Shown: piece after piece, positions 24,648 to 33,522 of the stretch
Numbering within the stretch: the first letter of the stretch is position 1
How the letters are laid out: each line of letters starts with the position of its first letter
Source: Streptomyces sp. 150FB
GTDB lineage: Bacteria > Actinomycetota > Actinomycetes > Streptomycetales > Streptomycetaceae
Direction of reading: 5' to 3'
DNA: 36,206 bases
NCBI RefSeq assembly: GCF_000818195.1
Contig: NZ_JTHL01000001.1
Coordinates: 8,503,146-8,539,351 of the forward strand
Made by a program: the position numbers and the translations under genes
The notes under the pieces: model-generated
What the model was told of the DNA's origin: nothing
What the model saw: the letters and a program-made list of their open reading frames with translations, nothing else
The model's database searches: none

Positions 24648-25688
24648 TCAGGAGTTCCAGCGCACCCGCAGCGCGGCGGTGGCGAATCCCGGGCCGTAGG
24701 CGACGGCGAAGCCGTGTGCGCCCGCCGGGGGAGCGTCGGTGTGTGTGCGGTCGAGGACCCGCAGGACGGACACACCGCCGAGGTTGCCCTCCTCGGCGAG
24801 TGTGTCCGTCGAGTGCCGGGAGTCGTGCGGGGCCAGGCCGAGCGCCGTGGCGGTGTCGCTGATGATGCGCGGGCTGCCGGGGTGGATGAGGGCGAAGTCG
24901 GCGGGGGAGTCGCCCGTCCACTCCAGGAGGGCGGGCAGCACGTCGTCGGCCGCGGTCAGCGCCTTCTTGGTCGAGTCGAAGTGGAGGCCGCTCCCGTCGA
25001 GGCGTCCGCTGTAGCGGTCGAGGCTGCCCGGCAGGACGTACTCGAAGGTGTCGTCGATGGCGAGCCCCTCGCCGAGAGGCTCACCGGTGACCACGACGGC
25101 GCCCGCGCTGTCCCCGAACAGCCCTTTGTAGATCATCGCTTCGATGCTCGTGTCGGCGTGGTTGTACACACTGGATATCACCTCGGAGACAACGACCAGT
25201 ACGCGGTCGCCGGGCCGGGCCGCCACCATGTCGCAGGCGCGTACGAGAGCCTGAACTCCGCCCGCGCACGCCAACGTTGTCAGTGCGAGGCGCCGTACGG
25301 TCGGCTTGAGGCCGAGCCGGTTGATCAGGTGGACGTCCAGGTTGGGCACGGACCAGCCGGTGGAGTGGCTGGTGACGACCCCCGTCACATCGGCCGGGCT
25401 CAGCCCCGCCGCGTCCATCGCCTCGACGGCCGCGCGCTCGGCCATGCCGAGCGCGTCGGCGAACGCGGTCTTCGCCCGCTCCTCGACGGGGGCGGTGCCT
25501 GATATCAGCGGGGAGGCGAGCGGGCGGGTGAAGTACCGCGTTGTCACACCGCAGTTGCCGACCACGCGCAAGATGGCGCCGAGCCGGGGATGATCCGGGT
25601 GGTGTGCCTTGATGTCATCCAGTATGTCGCCCGTGGTGACTTTGTGATCCGCCAGAGTGATCTGGGGTCTTGAGACGTAAGCGGTCAT
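24648..25688 (-). CDS. Type III polyketide synthase
   Basis: A 346-residue thiolase-fold homodimeric synthase. The catalytic triad of chalcone-synthase-like enzymes is in place: Cys141 (TTLACAGG), His269 (LIHPGSPRI) and Asn302 (EEGNLGG). GFAVAYGPGFA is the C-terminal GFGPG-type loop and GLFGDSAGAVVV is also typical. It condenses a CoA starter with malonyl-type extenders into a pyrone, resorcinol or similar product. The sequence differs from RppA (tetrahydroxynaphthalene synthase) around the active Cys; product unknown. GGAGG lies 7 bases before the ATG. The MmyB-like regulator is encoded 98 bp upstream on the same strand. Confidence 0.92.
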   Translation of the reverse strand: MTAYVSRPQITLADHKVTTGDILDDIKAHHPDHPRLGAILRVVGNCGVTTRYFTRPLASPLISGTAPVEERAKTAFADALGMAERAAVEAMDAAGLSPADVTGVVTSHSTGWSVPNLDVHLINRLGLKPTVRRLALTTLACAGGVQALVRACDMVAARPGDRVLVVVSEVISSVYNHADTSIEAMIYKGLFGDSAGAVVVTGEPLGEGLAIDDTFEYVLPGSLDRYSGRLDGSGLHFDSTKKALTAADDVLPALLEWTGDSPADFALIHPGSPRIISDTATALGLAPHDSRHSTDTLAEEGNLGGVSVLRVLDRTHTDAPPAGAHGFAVAYGPGFATAALRVRWNS

Positions 25689-25786
25689 GTGTGGACCTCC
25701 GGCTGGGCGCGGCGGGCAGCGTGGGGGTGGCGCCCAACCTACGACACTATGTCCGCGTCGTCGCCCGTGACCCATCCGGAATCGGA

Positions 25787-26614
25787 TCAGGGCCAGTTGG
25801 CTCGGAGCATCGGAGTTCTTGTGTGCGCCCGGCGGGTTCCGGCGTGGAACACCAGGATGATGAGCCGGGAGCCCGGTGCTGTCAACGGTTGTGCCGCGCA
25901 CATCGTCACCCAGCCGGGCCCGTGTTGTGCGTGGAAGATGGGGCGTTCGTCGCCGTCGGGGTGGATGGAGGCGCCGCCCGCCTCGTAGATCGGACCGGCG
26001 ACGGGGTCGACAAGTACCTCCTTCTCTATCTGCCGCAGCACCTGGTCGTCGCGGCGTGAGGCGAGCGCGGAGCTCAACTGCGGGAGCACCAGGGGCGCCC
26101 AGGCGGTCTCCCAGTCCGTGAGCGTCCGCCGGCCGTCCTCGTCGAGCAGCATCCACCGCATGGTGTTGGACGGCGGCCGGCCGGACGGGAAGAGGTCGGC
26201 GAAGGCCTGGTTGCAGGCGAGCAGGTCCCACGAAGCGTCGGTGACGTAGGCCATGTGACCGATGCTGTCCACGGCCTCCTGCCAGACTCCGGGGACCTCC
26301 TGGCCAGAAGACGTACGGAGCGGCCCCGGCGGGTCCTGCTCGCGGGCGTAGCGGCACAGCGACACCCACTCCTGCTCGTTGAGAGCGAAGAGTTCGGCCA
26401 CGTCGCGCAACAGATCGACGGGCGGGTTCGGGTACGTGCCCGCTTCCAGGCGGTGGTACGTGTGGATCGCACGGTTCAGGAGCTGGTCGACCTGCTGCTG
26501 GGAGAGTCCTGGCGCACGGCGGCCCTGCCCGGTGGGGCGGCTCAGACCGTGGGATTCCGGGTCGATGAGGGCGCGGCGTTCGCGGAGCAGGGTGCGTAGC
26601 GCCTTCTTGTGCAT
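25787..26614 (-). CDS. MmyB-like XRE-family transcriptional regulator
   Basis: A 275-residue regulator. The XRE helix-turn-helix is at about residues 35-85 (GLSQQQVDQLLNRAIHTYHRLEAG). The rest is the MmyB ligand-binding domain (WDLLACNQAFADLFP, NTMRWMLLDE), a PAS-like fold thought to bind a fatty-acyl-like ligand. MmyB from the methylenomycin cluster is the family's namesake activator. It is encoded just upstream of the type III PKS on the same strand, so it is probably the pathway regulator. Confidence 0.92.
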   Translation of the reverse strand: MHKKALRTLLRERRALIDPESHGLSRPTGQGRRAPGLSQQQVDQLLNRAIHTYHRLEAGTYPNPPVDLLRDVAELFALNEQEWVSLCRYAREQDPPGPLRTSSGQEVPGVWQEAVDSIGHMAYVTDASWDLLACNQAFADLFPSGRPPSNTMRWMLLDEDGRRTLTDWETAWAPLVLPQLSSALASRRDDQVLRQIEKEVLVDPVAGPIYEAGGASIHPDGDERPIFHAQHGPGWVTMCAAQPLTAPGSRLIILVFHAGTRRAHTRTPMLRANWP

Positions 26615-26805
26615 GTCCGGGAATCCTCCAGCGGTCCGGCCGAGTTGAGCGTGTGCAGTCTAATTATTCACAGTGGATTTGGTATGAGAAATTGCCCGAA
26701 GAAAAATGATCAGCGGATGGGGCATGGTTGATCTAGCGAGGTTGTTTGCCATGGGCCGGGTCGCCGTGAAATGGGCGGGATTGGTCGAAGCGGTAACTGC
26801 CCCGC

Positions 26806-26836
26806 GGTCCCCAGGGCCAATTGGCCGCGAGGGACC
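26806..26836. repeat. Nested palindrome GGTCCC / GGCCAATTGGCC / GGGACC
   Basis: A perfect 12-bp palindrome (26815-26826) sits between GGTCCC (26806-26811) and GGGACC (26831-26836). It may be an operator or a second stem-loop; it is about 200 bp from the nearest start or stop. Confidence 0.6.
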
Positions 26837-26964
26837 CACTGACTGCGGTCGGTGCCGACACTCGCCATTATGCGCGGCCTCGGTTCCGGCCGCGTCGTCG
26901 TGTTCGAATGTGTGTGGATGTGTCCGGTCATGCCGTATGCCGGGCGGCGCGCGGACAACAGACA

Positions 26965-27005
26965 GGGCACGGACCCCGCGTAAGACAAACGCGTGGACCG
27001 TGCCC
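26965..27005 (-). terminator. Terminator of the M4 protease gene
   Basis: GGGCACGG (26965-26972) pairs with CCGTGCCC (26998-27005), and inner CCCCGCGT pairs with ACGCGTGG with one mismatch. This gives a stem of about 17 bp with a short loop (AAGACAA), 31 bases past the protease stop. Confidence 0.85.
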
Positions 27006-27036
27006 CGGAATTACATTGTGTGTCTGTCTTGCGTGG

Positions 27037-28677
27037 TTACTTCACCTTCACGGCGGTCCAAGCGGCACCGACCGTCTTGTACTCCGTGCTGTCGGCCCCG
27101 TACAGGTCCTTCGCCGCGCTGAGCGTCGCGGTGCGCGCCTTCGCGTAGTTGGTGGTGGAGGTCATGTACGTGCTGAGCGCCTTGAACCAGATCTGTACGG
27201 CCTTGTCGCGGCCGATGCCGGTGACCTTCGAGCCGTCGGCCGTCGGGCTGTTGTAGGAGACACCGTTGATCGTCTTCGCGCCGCTGCCCTCGGACAGCAG
27301 GTAGAAGAAGTGGTTGGCGACACCGGACGAGTAGTGCACGTCCAGGTTGCCGAGCGAGGACGACCAGTAGTCGGGCGAGCCGGTGCCGCCGTGCGCGGCG
27401 TCCTTGCTGGGCTGGTCCATGAAGCGCAGCGGGGTGCCGTCGCCGTAGAGGTCGACCAGTTCGCCGATGTTGTAGTCGCCCGTGTCGGAGGCGGTGTTGG
27501 AGTAGAACTCCACGGCGGTGCCGAAGATGTCCGAGGTGGCCTCGTTGAGCCCGCCGGACTCGCCGGAGTAGATCAGGCCGGCCGTGGCGGCGGTGACGCC
27601 GTGGCTCATCTCGTGGCCCGCCACGTCGAGTTCGGTGATGGAGCGGGCGTTGCCCTCACCGTCGCCGTACGTCATGCAGAAGCAACTGTCGTCCCAGAAC
27701 GCGTTGACGTAGTTCTGGCCGTAGTGGACGCGGGAGTACGCGGCCTTGCCGTCGCCGTTGATGCCGTTGCGGCCCAGGACGTTCTTGTAGAAGTCGAAGG
27801 TCTCGGCGGCGCCGTACTGGGCGTCGACGGCGGCGCTCTGCCGGCCACCGCCCCAGACGTCGTCGGGGTCGGTGAACAGCGTGCCCTTGGCGGAGGACGA
27901 GCTCTGGTTGGCGTCGTACGTCTTGTGGCCGCCGCGTGCGGCGTCGCTGAGCTGGTACGAACTGCCGCTCTTGGTGGTGCCGATGGTGACCTTGCCGTCC
28001 CAAGTGCCCGTACCGGTACCGGTCTCGACGTCGTCCTGGCGGGAGAGCTCCTTGCCGGTGGCCGCGTCGGTGATGACATGCAGTCTGCTCGGCGTGCCGT
28101 CGGCCTGGAAGCCGTTCACGACCGTGTCCCAGGCCAGTACGGGCTTGCCGTCGGCCGCCCAGATCACCTTGGTGGCCGTACCGGCCTTCGCCTTGGTGGT
28201 CTTCGCCGACGAAGCCGCCTTCATCGCCGTGGACTTGGCGGTGGTGGCGGCGACCTTGGCGTCGGTGGTCGCCACGGAGATGCGCGCGGTGGTCGCCTTG
28301 GTGACGGTGCTCGTGCCGCCGGCCGCCTGGTGGACGATCAGGTCGCCGCCGATGACCGGCAGACCCGCGTACGTACGGTCGTAACGGGTGTGGACCGTGC
28401 CGTTGGCGTCCTTGATGACGTCCTTGACGACGAGCTTCTCCTGAGCGCCGAGGCCAAGGGCCTTGGCCTCGCTCGCCGTTGCCGTCTGGGCGGACTTGAC
28501 GGCGTCGGCGTGCTGGGTCGCCGAGAGCGCGAGGGCGTTGGCGCCCTTCGTGCCGGCGGCGGAGTCCGTCTGCGCGCTCGCGCCGGTCTGAACTCCGAGG
28601 GCGACCATGGCCGCCGAAGCGACCAGTGCCGCTATACGAAGGGTGTTCCTGCGGGGGGTGGAAGCTAGCTGGCTCAC
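27037..28677 (-). CDS. Secreted M4-family metalloprotease (thermolysin/griselysin type)
   Basis: A 546-residue pre-pro-enzyme. A signal peptide (RRNTLRIAALVASAAMVALG, ASA-Q) is followed by an FTP/PepSY-type propeptide (about 40-215) with a Lys/Ala/Thr-rich stretch at 140-170, then the catalytic domain. Zinc ligands and catalytic residues are His355, Glu356 and His359 (HEMSH), Glu379 (GGLNEATSD) and His448 with Asp446 (DVHYSSG), spaced as in thermolysin. The GTG start at 28677 has TTGGAG upstream. It is an extracellular protein-degrading enzyme activated by propeptide removal. No C-terminal P-domain is present. Monocistronic. Confidence 0.95.
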   Translation of the reverse strand: MSQLASTPRRNTLRIAALVASAAMVALGVQTGASAQTDSAAGTKGANALALSATQHADAVKSAQTATASEAKALGLGAQEKLVVKDVIKDANGTVHTRYDRTYAGLPVIGGDLIVHQAAGGTSTVTKATTARISVATTDAKVAATTAKSTAMKAASSAKTTKAKAGTATKVIWAADGKPVLAWDTVVNGFQADGTPSRLHVITDAATGKELSRQDDVETGTGTGTWDGKVTIGTTKSGSSYQLSDAARGGHKTYDANQSSSSAKGTLFTDPDDVWGGGRQSAAVDAQYGAAETFDFYKNVLGRNGINGDGKAAYSRVHYGQNYVNAFWDDSCFCMTYGDGEGNARSITELDVAGHEMSHGVTAATAGLIYSGESGGLNEATSDIFGTAVEFYSNTASDTGDYNIGELVDLYGDGTPLRFMDQPSKDAAHGGTGSPDYWSSSLGNLDVHYSSGVANHFFYLLSEGSGAKTINGVSYNSPTADGSKVTGIGRDKAVQIWFKALSTYMTSTTNYAKARTATLSAAKDLYGADSTEYKTVGAAWTAVKVK

Positions 28678-28860
28678 TCAGTCTCCAAGAGTGCCGGGCC
28701 GCCCGGTTCGGCAGCCCTGTGGGGGGATGGAACTCACCGCGATACGTGGTGACGCCGGGTAAGTTGTCCAGAGCCTGACATCTCTTGGTCGATTTCCAAC
28801 AGCCTTGTAACCAGGATTTGACCTTGTGTTGTCAGACAGACGCCGTATAAGGCGATCAAA

Positions 28861-28898
28861 TGGACGCTACGCGCGTCCAACTGCCTCTCCGCAGAGGC
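28861..28898 (-). terminator. Paired hairpins after the RsbW-like gene
   Basis: TGGACGC-TACGC-GCGTCCA (28861-28879, 7-bp perfect stem) and GCCTCT-CCGC-AGAGGC (28883-28898, 6-bp perfect stem) stand side by side, 40 to 77 bases past the stop of the minus-strand ATPase gene. The tandem placement suggests a terminator. They are also upstream of the protease promoter. Confidence 0.7.
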
Positions 28899-28937
28899 CG
28901 ATCGGGTCGGCGGAGGCGCCTTGTCGCCCGGAACTGA

Positions 28938-29354
28938 TCAGAACCGGAGGGTCGCGCGGACGAGTTTGCCCTCGGCTCCCAGGGGTATTACCGCCACCTC
29001 GGCCAGCCGGTGCACCAGCGGCCAGCCGTATCCGCCCGGCAGCCACTCCTTGCCGTGCTCCCTCTGTACGGGTACGGCCTGCGCGGCGTCCCGCACTGTG
29101 ATCTCGACCACGCCAGGCCGGCAGGAGACCCGCAGGCCCGTCACGCCACCGGCGTGCCGCAGCGCGTTCGTCACCAGCTCCGAGACCACCAGCACTACAT
29201 CGGCCTCGACCGCGGTGGGCTCCAGCGCCAGAGGCACCCGCAGCGCCAGGAACGATCTCACCAGGGCGCGGGCCTCGGCCGCGTCCGCCGGGAGCGCGTC
29301 CATCGTCGCCGGCTCTCCCGCGACGGCGTCCGCCCCGTCCTCCACTGTCGTCAT
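28938..29354 (-). CDS. RsbW/anti-sigma-type ATP-binding protein
   Basis: A 138-residue single-domain GHKL ATPase (HATPase_c_2). The N box is VVSELVTNALRHAGG (Glu59, Asn63), the middle strands are VEITVRDAAQAVP, and the G2-like loop is GGYGWPLVHRLA. In actinomycetes such proteins act as anti-sigma factors or Ser kinases of STAS proteins. ATG 29354 (MTTVEDG) is chosen; upstream sequence is Arg/Gly-rich with no conservation. It is divergent from the receiver-PP2C gene, 291 bp away, in which I see no clear motif. Confidence 0.88.
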   Translation of the reverse strand: MTTVEDGADAVAGEPATMDALPADAAEARALVRSFLALRVPLALEPTAVEADVVLVVSELVTNALRHAGGVTGLRVSCRPGVVEITVRDAAQAVPVQREHGKEWLPGGYGWPLVHRLAEVAVIPLGAEGKLVRATLRF

Positions 29355-29645
29355 GCCTGTACCCCCGTACGCGGCCGCGGCTTCCCGCCCGTTCGCCGTC
29401 CCTGCCCGTCCACCCGCCCGTCCCCCCGTTCGCCGTACGCGCGCCCGGAAGGGAAGGCTCCGCCGCAGAGCATCGCACGATTCCGGTCGTGCTTGAATTG
29501 TTCGCCCGTCCCGGGCGCTTTGCGGCACAACGGACGTTCACCGTTCGCGCACCACCCAGGAGAGATGCTCCCGGTTGTCGCATATGCTTCCGGCCGGAAT
29601 GGCGCCGTGAACCCGCGCCGTCCTGTGTGAGCCAGGGGGTGGAGA

Positions 29646-30926
29646 GTGAGTGAGTTCCCCGCAGGTGTCTCGTCGCGTCCGGAGCGGCTTCGCCGTCGCC
29701 CGGCGCCGGTACCCGCGCAGGCGCAGGTCTCAGCGGTGCAGCGTGACTCCCTATGGGCCACGGACGCCGTGATGCTGCTCGTCGAGGACGACGCGGGCGA
29801 CGCCCTGCTCGTCGAGGAGATGCTCGCCGACAGCGATCTCGATTCGTCACTCACCTGGTGCAAGACGATGGCGGAGGCCGAGCAGTTCCTGCTCGACCGC
29901 ACCACCGTCGTCACCCCCGTCTGCGTACTCCTCGACCTCCACCTGCCGGACGTGCACGGCGTCGACGCCGTCACCCGCATCGTGCGCAGGGTCCCCGACG
30001 CGGCCATCGTCGTCCTCACCGGCATGGCTGAGGGCGAGGCCGGCCTCTCCGCCGTCGCGACCGGCGCGCAGGACTACCTCGTCAAGGGACGCTTCGACCC
30101 GGAAGCGCTCAGCCGCGCCGTCCGCTACGCCCTCCAGCGCAAGCAGGTCGAGCAGGCCTCGGCCGCCCTGCGGGCCAACGAACAGATCGCCCAGGAGAAC
30201 GCCCGCCTCGAACGCGGCCTGCTGCCCGTACCGCTGCTGCGCGGCGAGGACTTCGAGGCGCTCGCCAGATACGAGCCCGGCCGCGCCCACGGACTGCTGA
30301 GCGGCGACTTCTACGACGTCGTGCAGACCGCCGACGGCACGGTGCACGCGGTAATAGGGGACGTCTCGGGCCACGGCGCCGCCGAAGCCGCCCTCGGCGT
30401 CTGTCTGCGGGTCGCCTGGCGCACCGCGGTCCTGTGCGGAACGGTGCCGCTGGAGCAGGTGCGGCTGCTGGAGGAGATCCTTGTCGCCGAGCGCGCCGAC
30501 CCCCATGTCTTCGCCACCGTCACTTCCCTGGTCTTCCCGCCAGGCGGGCGGCAGGTGCGCGTCGTACGCGCCGGGCACCCCGGTCTGCTCGTACGGGACG
30601 GCGCCGAGGTCCGCTGGGAGGAGCCACGCGTGGGCATGGCCCTGGGCCTGCTGCCGGGCGCCGGCCGCTGGGCCGAGACCGAACTGCCGCTGCCACAGGG
30701 AGGACATGTGGTGCTTTTCACGGACGGCCTCTTCGAAGGACGTACGAGCCCCTCGGAGCGGCTCGGCGAGGAAGGGCTGCTGAGCCTCGCCCAGGAGCAC
30801 GGGACGCTGCCGGCCGGGGCCTTCATCGACGCGCTGGTCGACGGCGCCACGAGAGGCGCCGCGCCGTACGGCGGACTCGCCGACGACGTCGCCGTGCTCC
30901 ACCTCGGCTGGAAGGCCGCGCTTTGA
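29646..30926 (+). CDS. Response regulator fused to PP2C (RsbU/SpoIIE-like) phosphatase
   Basis: A 426-residue two-domain protein. The receiver (about 40-160) has acidic residues in MLLVEDDAGD, phospho-acceptor Asp97 (VLLDLHLP), Thr in VVLTGMA and Lys in DYLVKG. A short coiled linker (LQRKQVEQASAALRANEQIA) leads to a PPM-type phosphatase (about 205-426) with intact metal motifs GDFYD, GDVSGHG, LFTDGLFEG and LADDVA. It probably dephosphorylates a STAS anti-anti-sigma factor when its receiver is phosphorylated. GTG start with GGTGGAGA upstream. The stop overlaps the next start as TTGA, so it is coupled to the histidine kinase. Confidence 0.93.
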   Translation: MSEFPAGVSSRPERLRRRPAPVPAQAQVSAVQRDSLWATDAVMLLVEDDAGDALLVEEMLADSDLDSSLTWCKTMAEAEQFLLDRTTVVTPVCVLLDLHLPDVHGVDAVTRIVRRVPDAAIVVLTGMAEGEAGLSAVATGAQDYLVKGRFDPEALSRAVRYALQRKQVEQASAALRANEQIAQENARLERGLLPVPLLRGEDFEALARYEPGRAHGLLSGDFYDVVQTADGTVHAVIGDVSGHGAAEAALGVCLRVAWRTAVLCGTVPLEQVRLLEEILVAERADPHVFATVTSLVFPPGGRQVRVVRAGHPGLLVRDGAEVRWEEPRVGMALGLLPGAGRWAETELPLPQGGHVVLFTDGLFEGRTSPSERLGEEGLLSLAQEHGTLPAGAFIDALVDGATRGAAPYGGLADDVAVLHLGWKAAL

Positions 30927-32497
30927 GTGCCGGTGGCGTCAGCGCCTGGCGCACCGCCCGGTCCCGGCTCTCCGTACAGGGCTGGGTCCGGCTCATCCTG
31001 GGCGCGCTGGTGCTGGTCGTGTGCGCCTGTACGGTCGCCGGCGGGGTGCTGCTCTCCCAGACCAACGCCCGGACCGACGAACTCGTGGACCACATCCAGC
31101 CGGCCCGCGCGGGCGCGCTCCAGTTGCAGAAGGCCCTGCTCGACCAGGAGACCGGGCTGCGCGGCTTCGCGCTGACCGCCGACCCGTCGTTCCTGGCGCC
31201 GTACAACCAGGGCCGCTCCGACGAGAAGCGCTTCGCGCTCGGCCTCGGCCGCACCGTGGCCTCCGATCCCGTCCTCACCGCCGACCTCCACCACATCACG
31301 GCGGCAGCCTCCCGGTGGCGGACCGAGGTCGCGCAGCCGCTGATCACGTCCGTACGGACCAGGGGCGCCGAAGCCGCTTCGGCAGTGAGCCTGGTGCGGA
31401 GCAAGACCGAGTTCGACAGTCTGCGGGGCCTGTTCACCACCCAGCAGAGCCATCTCGACGCCGCCAGGGACCGGGCCCGCCTCCGGCTCGACACCAGCCG
31501 CTCGCATCGCGACTCCGTCTTCCTCGCCGCACTGATCGTCTTCGCCGTCGCCGTGATCGGCCTCGCCGTCGTACTGCACCGCATGGTGGGCCGGCCGCTG
31601 AGCGCCCTGCGCGCGGCCTCCGACGACGTACGCGCCGGAGCGTTCGACCAGCGCATCGAGATCAGGGGCCCGGCCGACCTCAGAGCCGTGGGGGCCGCAG
31701 TCGAGGACATGCGCAGGCGCCTCGCCGACGAACTGGCGGCCGCCCGCTCCCGCGAGGACCTGCTCGCCGAGCAGACCGAGGAACTGCGCCGCTCCAACTC
31801 GGAACTCGAACAGTTCGCGTACGTGGCCTCGCACGACCTTCAGGAGCCGTTGCGCAAGGTCGCCTCGTTCTGCCAGTTGCTGGAGAAGCGGTACGGCGAC
31901 GAGCTGGACGACCGGGGCAAGCAGTACATCGACTTCGCCGTCGACGGCGCCAAGCGGATGCAGGTCCTGATCAACGACCTGCTCACCTTCTCCCGGGTGG
32001 GGCGGGTGCACGACGCCTGGCGGACCGTCGGGCTGGAGACCACCCTGGACAGCGCCCTGGGCAACCTCGGCATGGTCATCGAGGAGTCCGGCGTCACCAT
32101 GGTGCGCGAGGACCCGCTGCCCGAGGTGAACGGCGACCCGACCACGCTCGCCATGCTCTGGCAGAACCTGATCGGCAACGCGATCAAGTTCCGCAGGCCG
32201 GACGTCCCTTCCGTGATCACCGTGAACTGTGTCCGTGAGGACGACGACTGGCATCTGACCGTCTCGGACAACGGCATCGGCGTCGCACCCGAGTTCGCCG
32301 AGAAGGTCTTCGTCATCTTCCAGCGCCTGCACGCCAGGGACGAGTACGAGGGGACCGGCATCGGCCTCGCGCTGTGCCGCAAGATCGTCGAGTTCCACGG
32401 CGGCAGGATCTGGCTGGAGCCCGTGCCCGACGGCGGCACCGGCATCCACTTCACCCTCCCCGCCCTGCCGACCACTCCGCCTGGAGACGCACAGTGA
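30923..32497 (+). CDS. CHASE3-domain sensor histidine kinase
   Basis: A 524-residue membrane kinase: TM1 at about 20-45 (VRLILGALVLVVCACTVAGG); extracellular CHASE3 domain at about 50-185 with the ETGLRGF signature; TM2 at about 196-215; HAMP at about 216-270 (RPLSALRAASDDVRAG); HisKA with His304 (ASHDLQEPLRK); HATPase at about 400-515 with NLIGNAIKF, DNGIGV and GTGIGLALCRKIVE. The TTG at 30923 is chosen: it overlaps the phosphatase stop (TTGA), has GGAAGG 7 bases upstream, and the protein-like sequence begins there. It also overlaps the next gene as GTGA. CHASE3 ligands are unknown. The HDLQEPL type of kinase resembles phytochrome-related families. Confidence 0.93.
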   Translation: MSAGGVSAWRTARSRLSVQGWVRLILGALVLVVCACTVAGGVLLSQTNARTDELVDHIQPARAGALQLQKALLDQETGLRGFALTADPSFLAPYNQGRSDEKRFALGLGRTVASDPVLTADLHHITAAASRWRTEVAQPLITSVRTRGAEAASAVSLVRSKTEFDSLRGLFTTQQSHLDAARDRARLRLDTSRSHRDSVFLAALIVFAVAVIGLAVVLHRMVGRPLSALRAASDDVRAGAFDQRIEIRGPADLRAVGAAVEDMRRRLADELAAARSREDLLAEQTEELRRSNSELEQFAYVASHDLQEPLRKVASFCQLLEKRYGDELDDRGKQYIDFAVDGAKRMQVLINDLLTFSRVGRVHDAWRTVGLETTLDSALGNLGMVIEESGVTMVREDPLPEVNGDPTTLAMLWQNLIGNAIKFRRPDVPSVITVNCVREDDDWHLTVSDNGIGVAPEFAEKVFVIFQRLHARDEYEGTGIGLALCRKIVEFHGGRIWLEPVPDGGTGIHFTLPALPTTPPGDAQ

Positions 32498-32937
32498 ACA
32501 CGCCCCTTCAGCCCATCGAGGTCCTGCTCGTCGAGGACGACGCCGGTGACGAACTGATGACCCGCGAGGCGTTCGAGGACAACAAGATCCGCAACACGCT
32601 GCATGTGGTGCGCGACGGCCAGGAAGCCCTCGACTTCCTCTACCGGCGCACCCGCTACGAGGGGGCCCCGCGGCCCGATCTCATCCTGCTCGACCTCAAC
32701 CTGCCGAAGTACGACGGCCGCCAGGTGCTGGAGAAGATCAAGACGGATCCGGCGCTCGCTTCGATCCCGGTGGTCGTGCTGACCACCTCCTCGGCCGAGG
32801 AGGACATCCTCCGCAGCTACAAACTCCACGCCAACGCCTATGTCACCAAGCCGGTCGACCTGGACCAGTTCATCGCCGCCGTACGGCAGATCGACGAATT
32901 CTTCGTGACCGTGGTCCGGCTTCCGGGGCGCCAGTGA
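32494..32937 (+). CDS. Single-domain response regulator (Rcp1-like)
   Basis: A 147-residue receiver without output domain. Acidic pocket EDD (14-16), phospho-acceptor Asp67 (ILLDLNLP), Thr/Ser in VVLTTSSAEED, Lys in YVTKPVD. The loop after the second helix (RRTRYEGAPRPDL) is typical of the Rcp1 type that pairs with phytochrome-like or CHASE3 kinases. GTG start overlaps the kinase stop as GTGA, with GGAG upstream. It may be a phosphate sink or a diffusible partner of the kinase. Confidence 0.93.
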   Translation: MNTPLQPIEVLLVEDDAGDELMTREAFEDNKIRNTLHVVRDGQEALDFLYRRTRYEGAPRPDLILLDLNLPKYDGRQVLEKIKTDPALASIPVVVLTTSSAEEDILRSYKLHANAYVTKPVDLDQFIAAVRQIDEFFVTVVRLPGRQ

Positions 32938-33040
32938 CGTCTGTCACAAGAGGGGGACGCATGCGGTCGGATTCGGGGGGCATAAGCGTTGTCGGAGAAG
33001 GGGGACCCGATCGCCCTTACCGGTGCGCGGGCAGGAGCGT

Positions 33041-33493
33041 ATGAACGACCAGACCATTACTGTCGGCGGTGCCCACGCGCCCGTCGTGGCGGATTCCGTG
33101 GAGCCTCTGCGCAGAGCGACCCAGTTCACCGGCGAGCCGGGCTGTATCGCCGAGGCGCGGCGGCTCGCCGTGCGTTTCCTCCAGGAGCTGGAGGCGGAGT
33201 GGTTCGCCGAGTTCGGCGACCACACCTGTGACGACCTGCTACTGGTCGTCAGCGAGCTGATCACCAACGCCGAGCGGCACAGCCACGGTCCTTACATCCT
33301 GGAGCTGGAGGGCAGCGACCGGCGTGTGGCCGTCACCGTGTACGACAGCAGTTCGACGCTGCCGCGCCGCTTCGAGCGTGACCCCACCCGGCTCGGAGGG
33401 CACGGCCTGGAGATCGTCCACGCGCTCTGCGACCGGCTCACGGCGGAGCGGGTGCCGGTCGGGAAGCGCGTGCGGGCGATCTTCGAGCTGTAG
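33041..33493 (+). CDS. RsbW/anti-sigma-type ATP-binding protein
   Basis: A 150-residue GHKL ATPase. The N box is VVSELITNAERHSHGP (Glu72, Asn76), then VAVTVYDSSSTLP, then the G2 loop LGGHGLEIVHALCDR. AGGAG sits 7 bases before the ATG. It is 103 bp downstream of the Rcp1-like gene on the same strand, so it may be read with the trio. Role as anti-sigma factor/kinase of a STAS protein is inferred from family. Confidence 0.88.
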   Translation: MNDQTITVGGAHAPVVADSVEPLRRATQFTGEPGCIAEARRLAVRFLQELEAEWFAEFGDHTCDDLLLVVSELITNAERHSHGPYILELEGSDRRVAVTVYDSSSTLPRRFERDPTRLGGHGLEIVHALCDRLTAERVPVGKRVRAIFEL

Positions 33494-33522
33494 CCCCCGG
33501 GGTACGGGGGATAGCGGTACCG

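Larger units (their letters stand above)
26615..27036. other. Intergenic region between the M4 protease and the MmyB-like regulator
   Basis: This gap of about 420 bp has an AT-rich patch at 26655-26710 that probably carries the MmyB-like gene promoter (minus strand), a nested palindrome at 26806-26836 and the M4 protease terminator at 26965-27005. No gene is seen. Confidence 0.6.

Noticed and set aside
30434..30922. Long N-terminal extension of the histidine kinase
   Set aside because: It overlaps the PP2C domain of the upstream gene out of frame and is Arg/Gly-rich; the kinase begins at TTG 30923.
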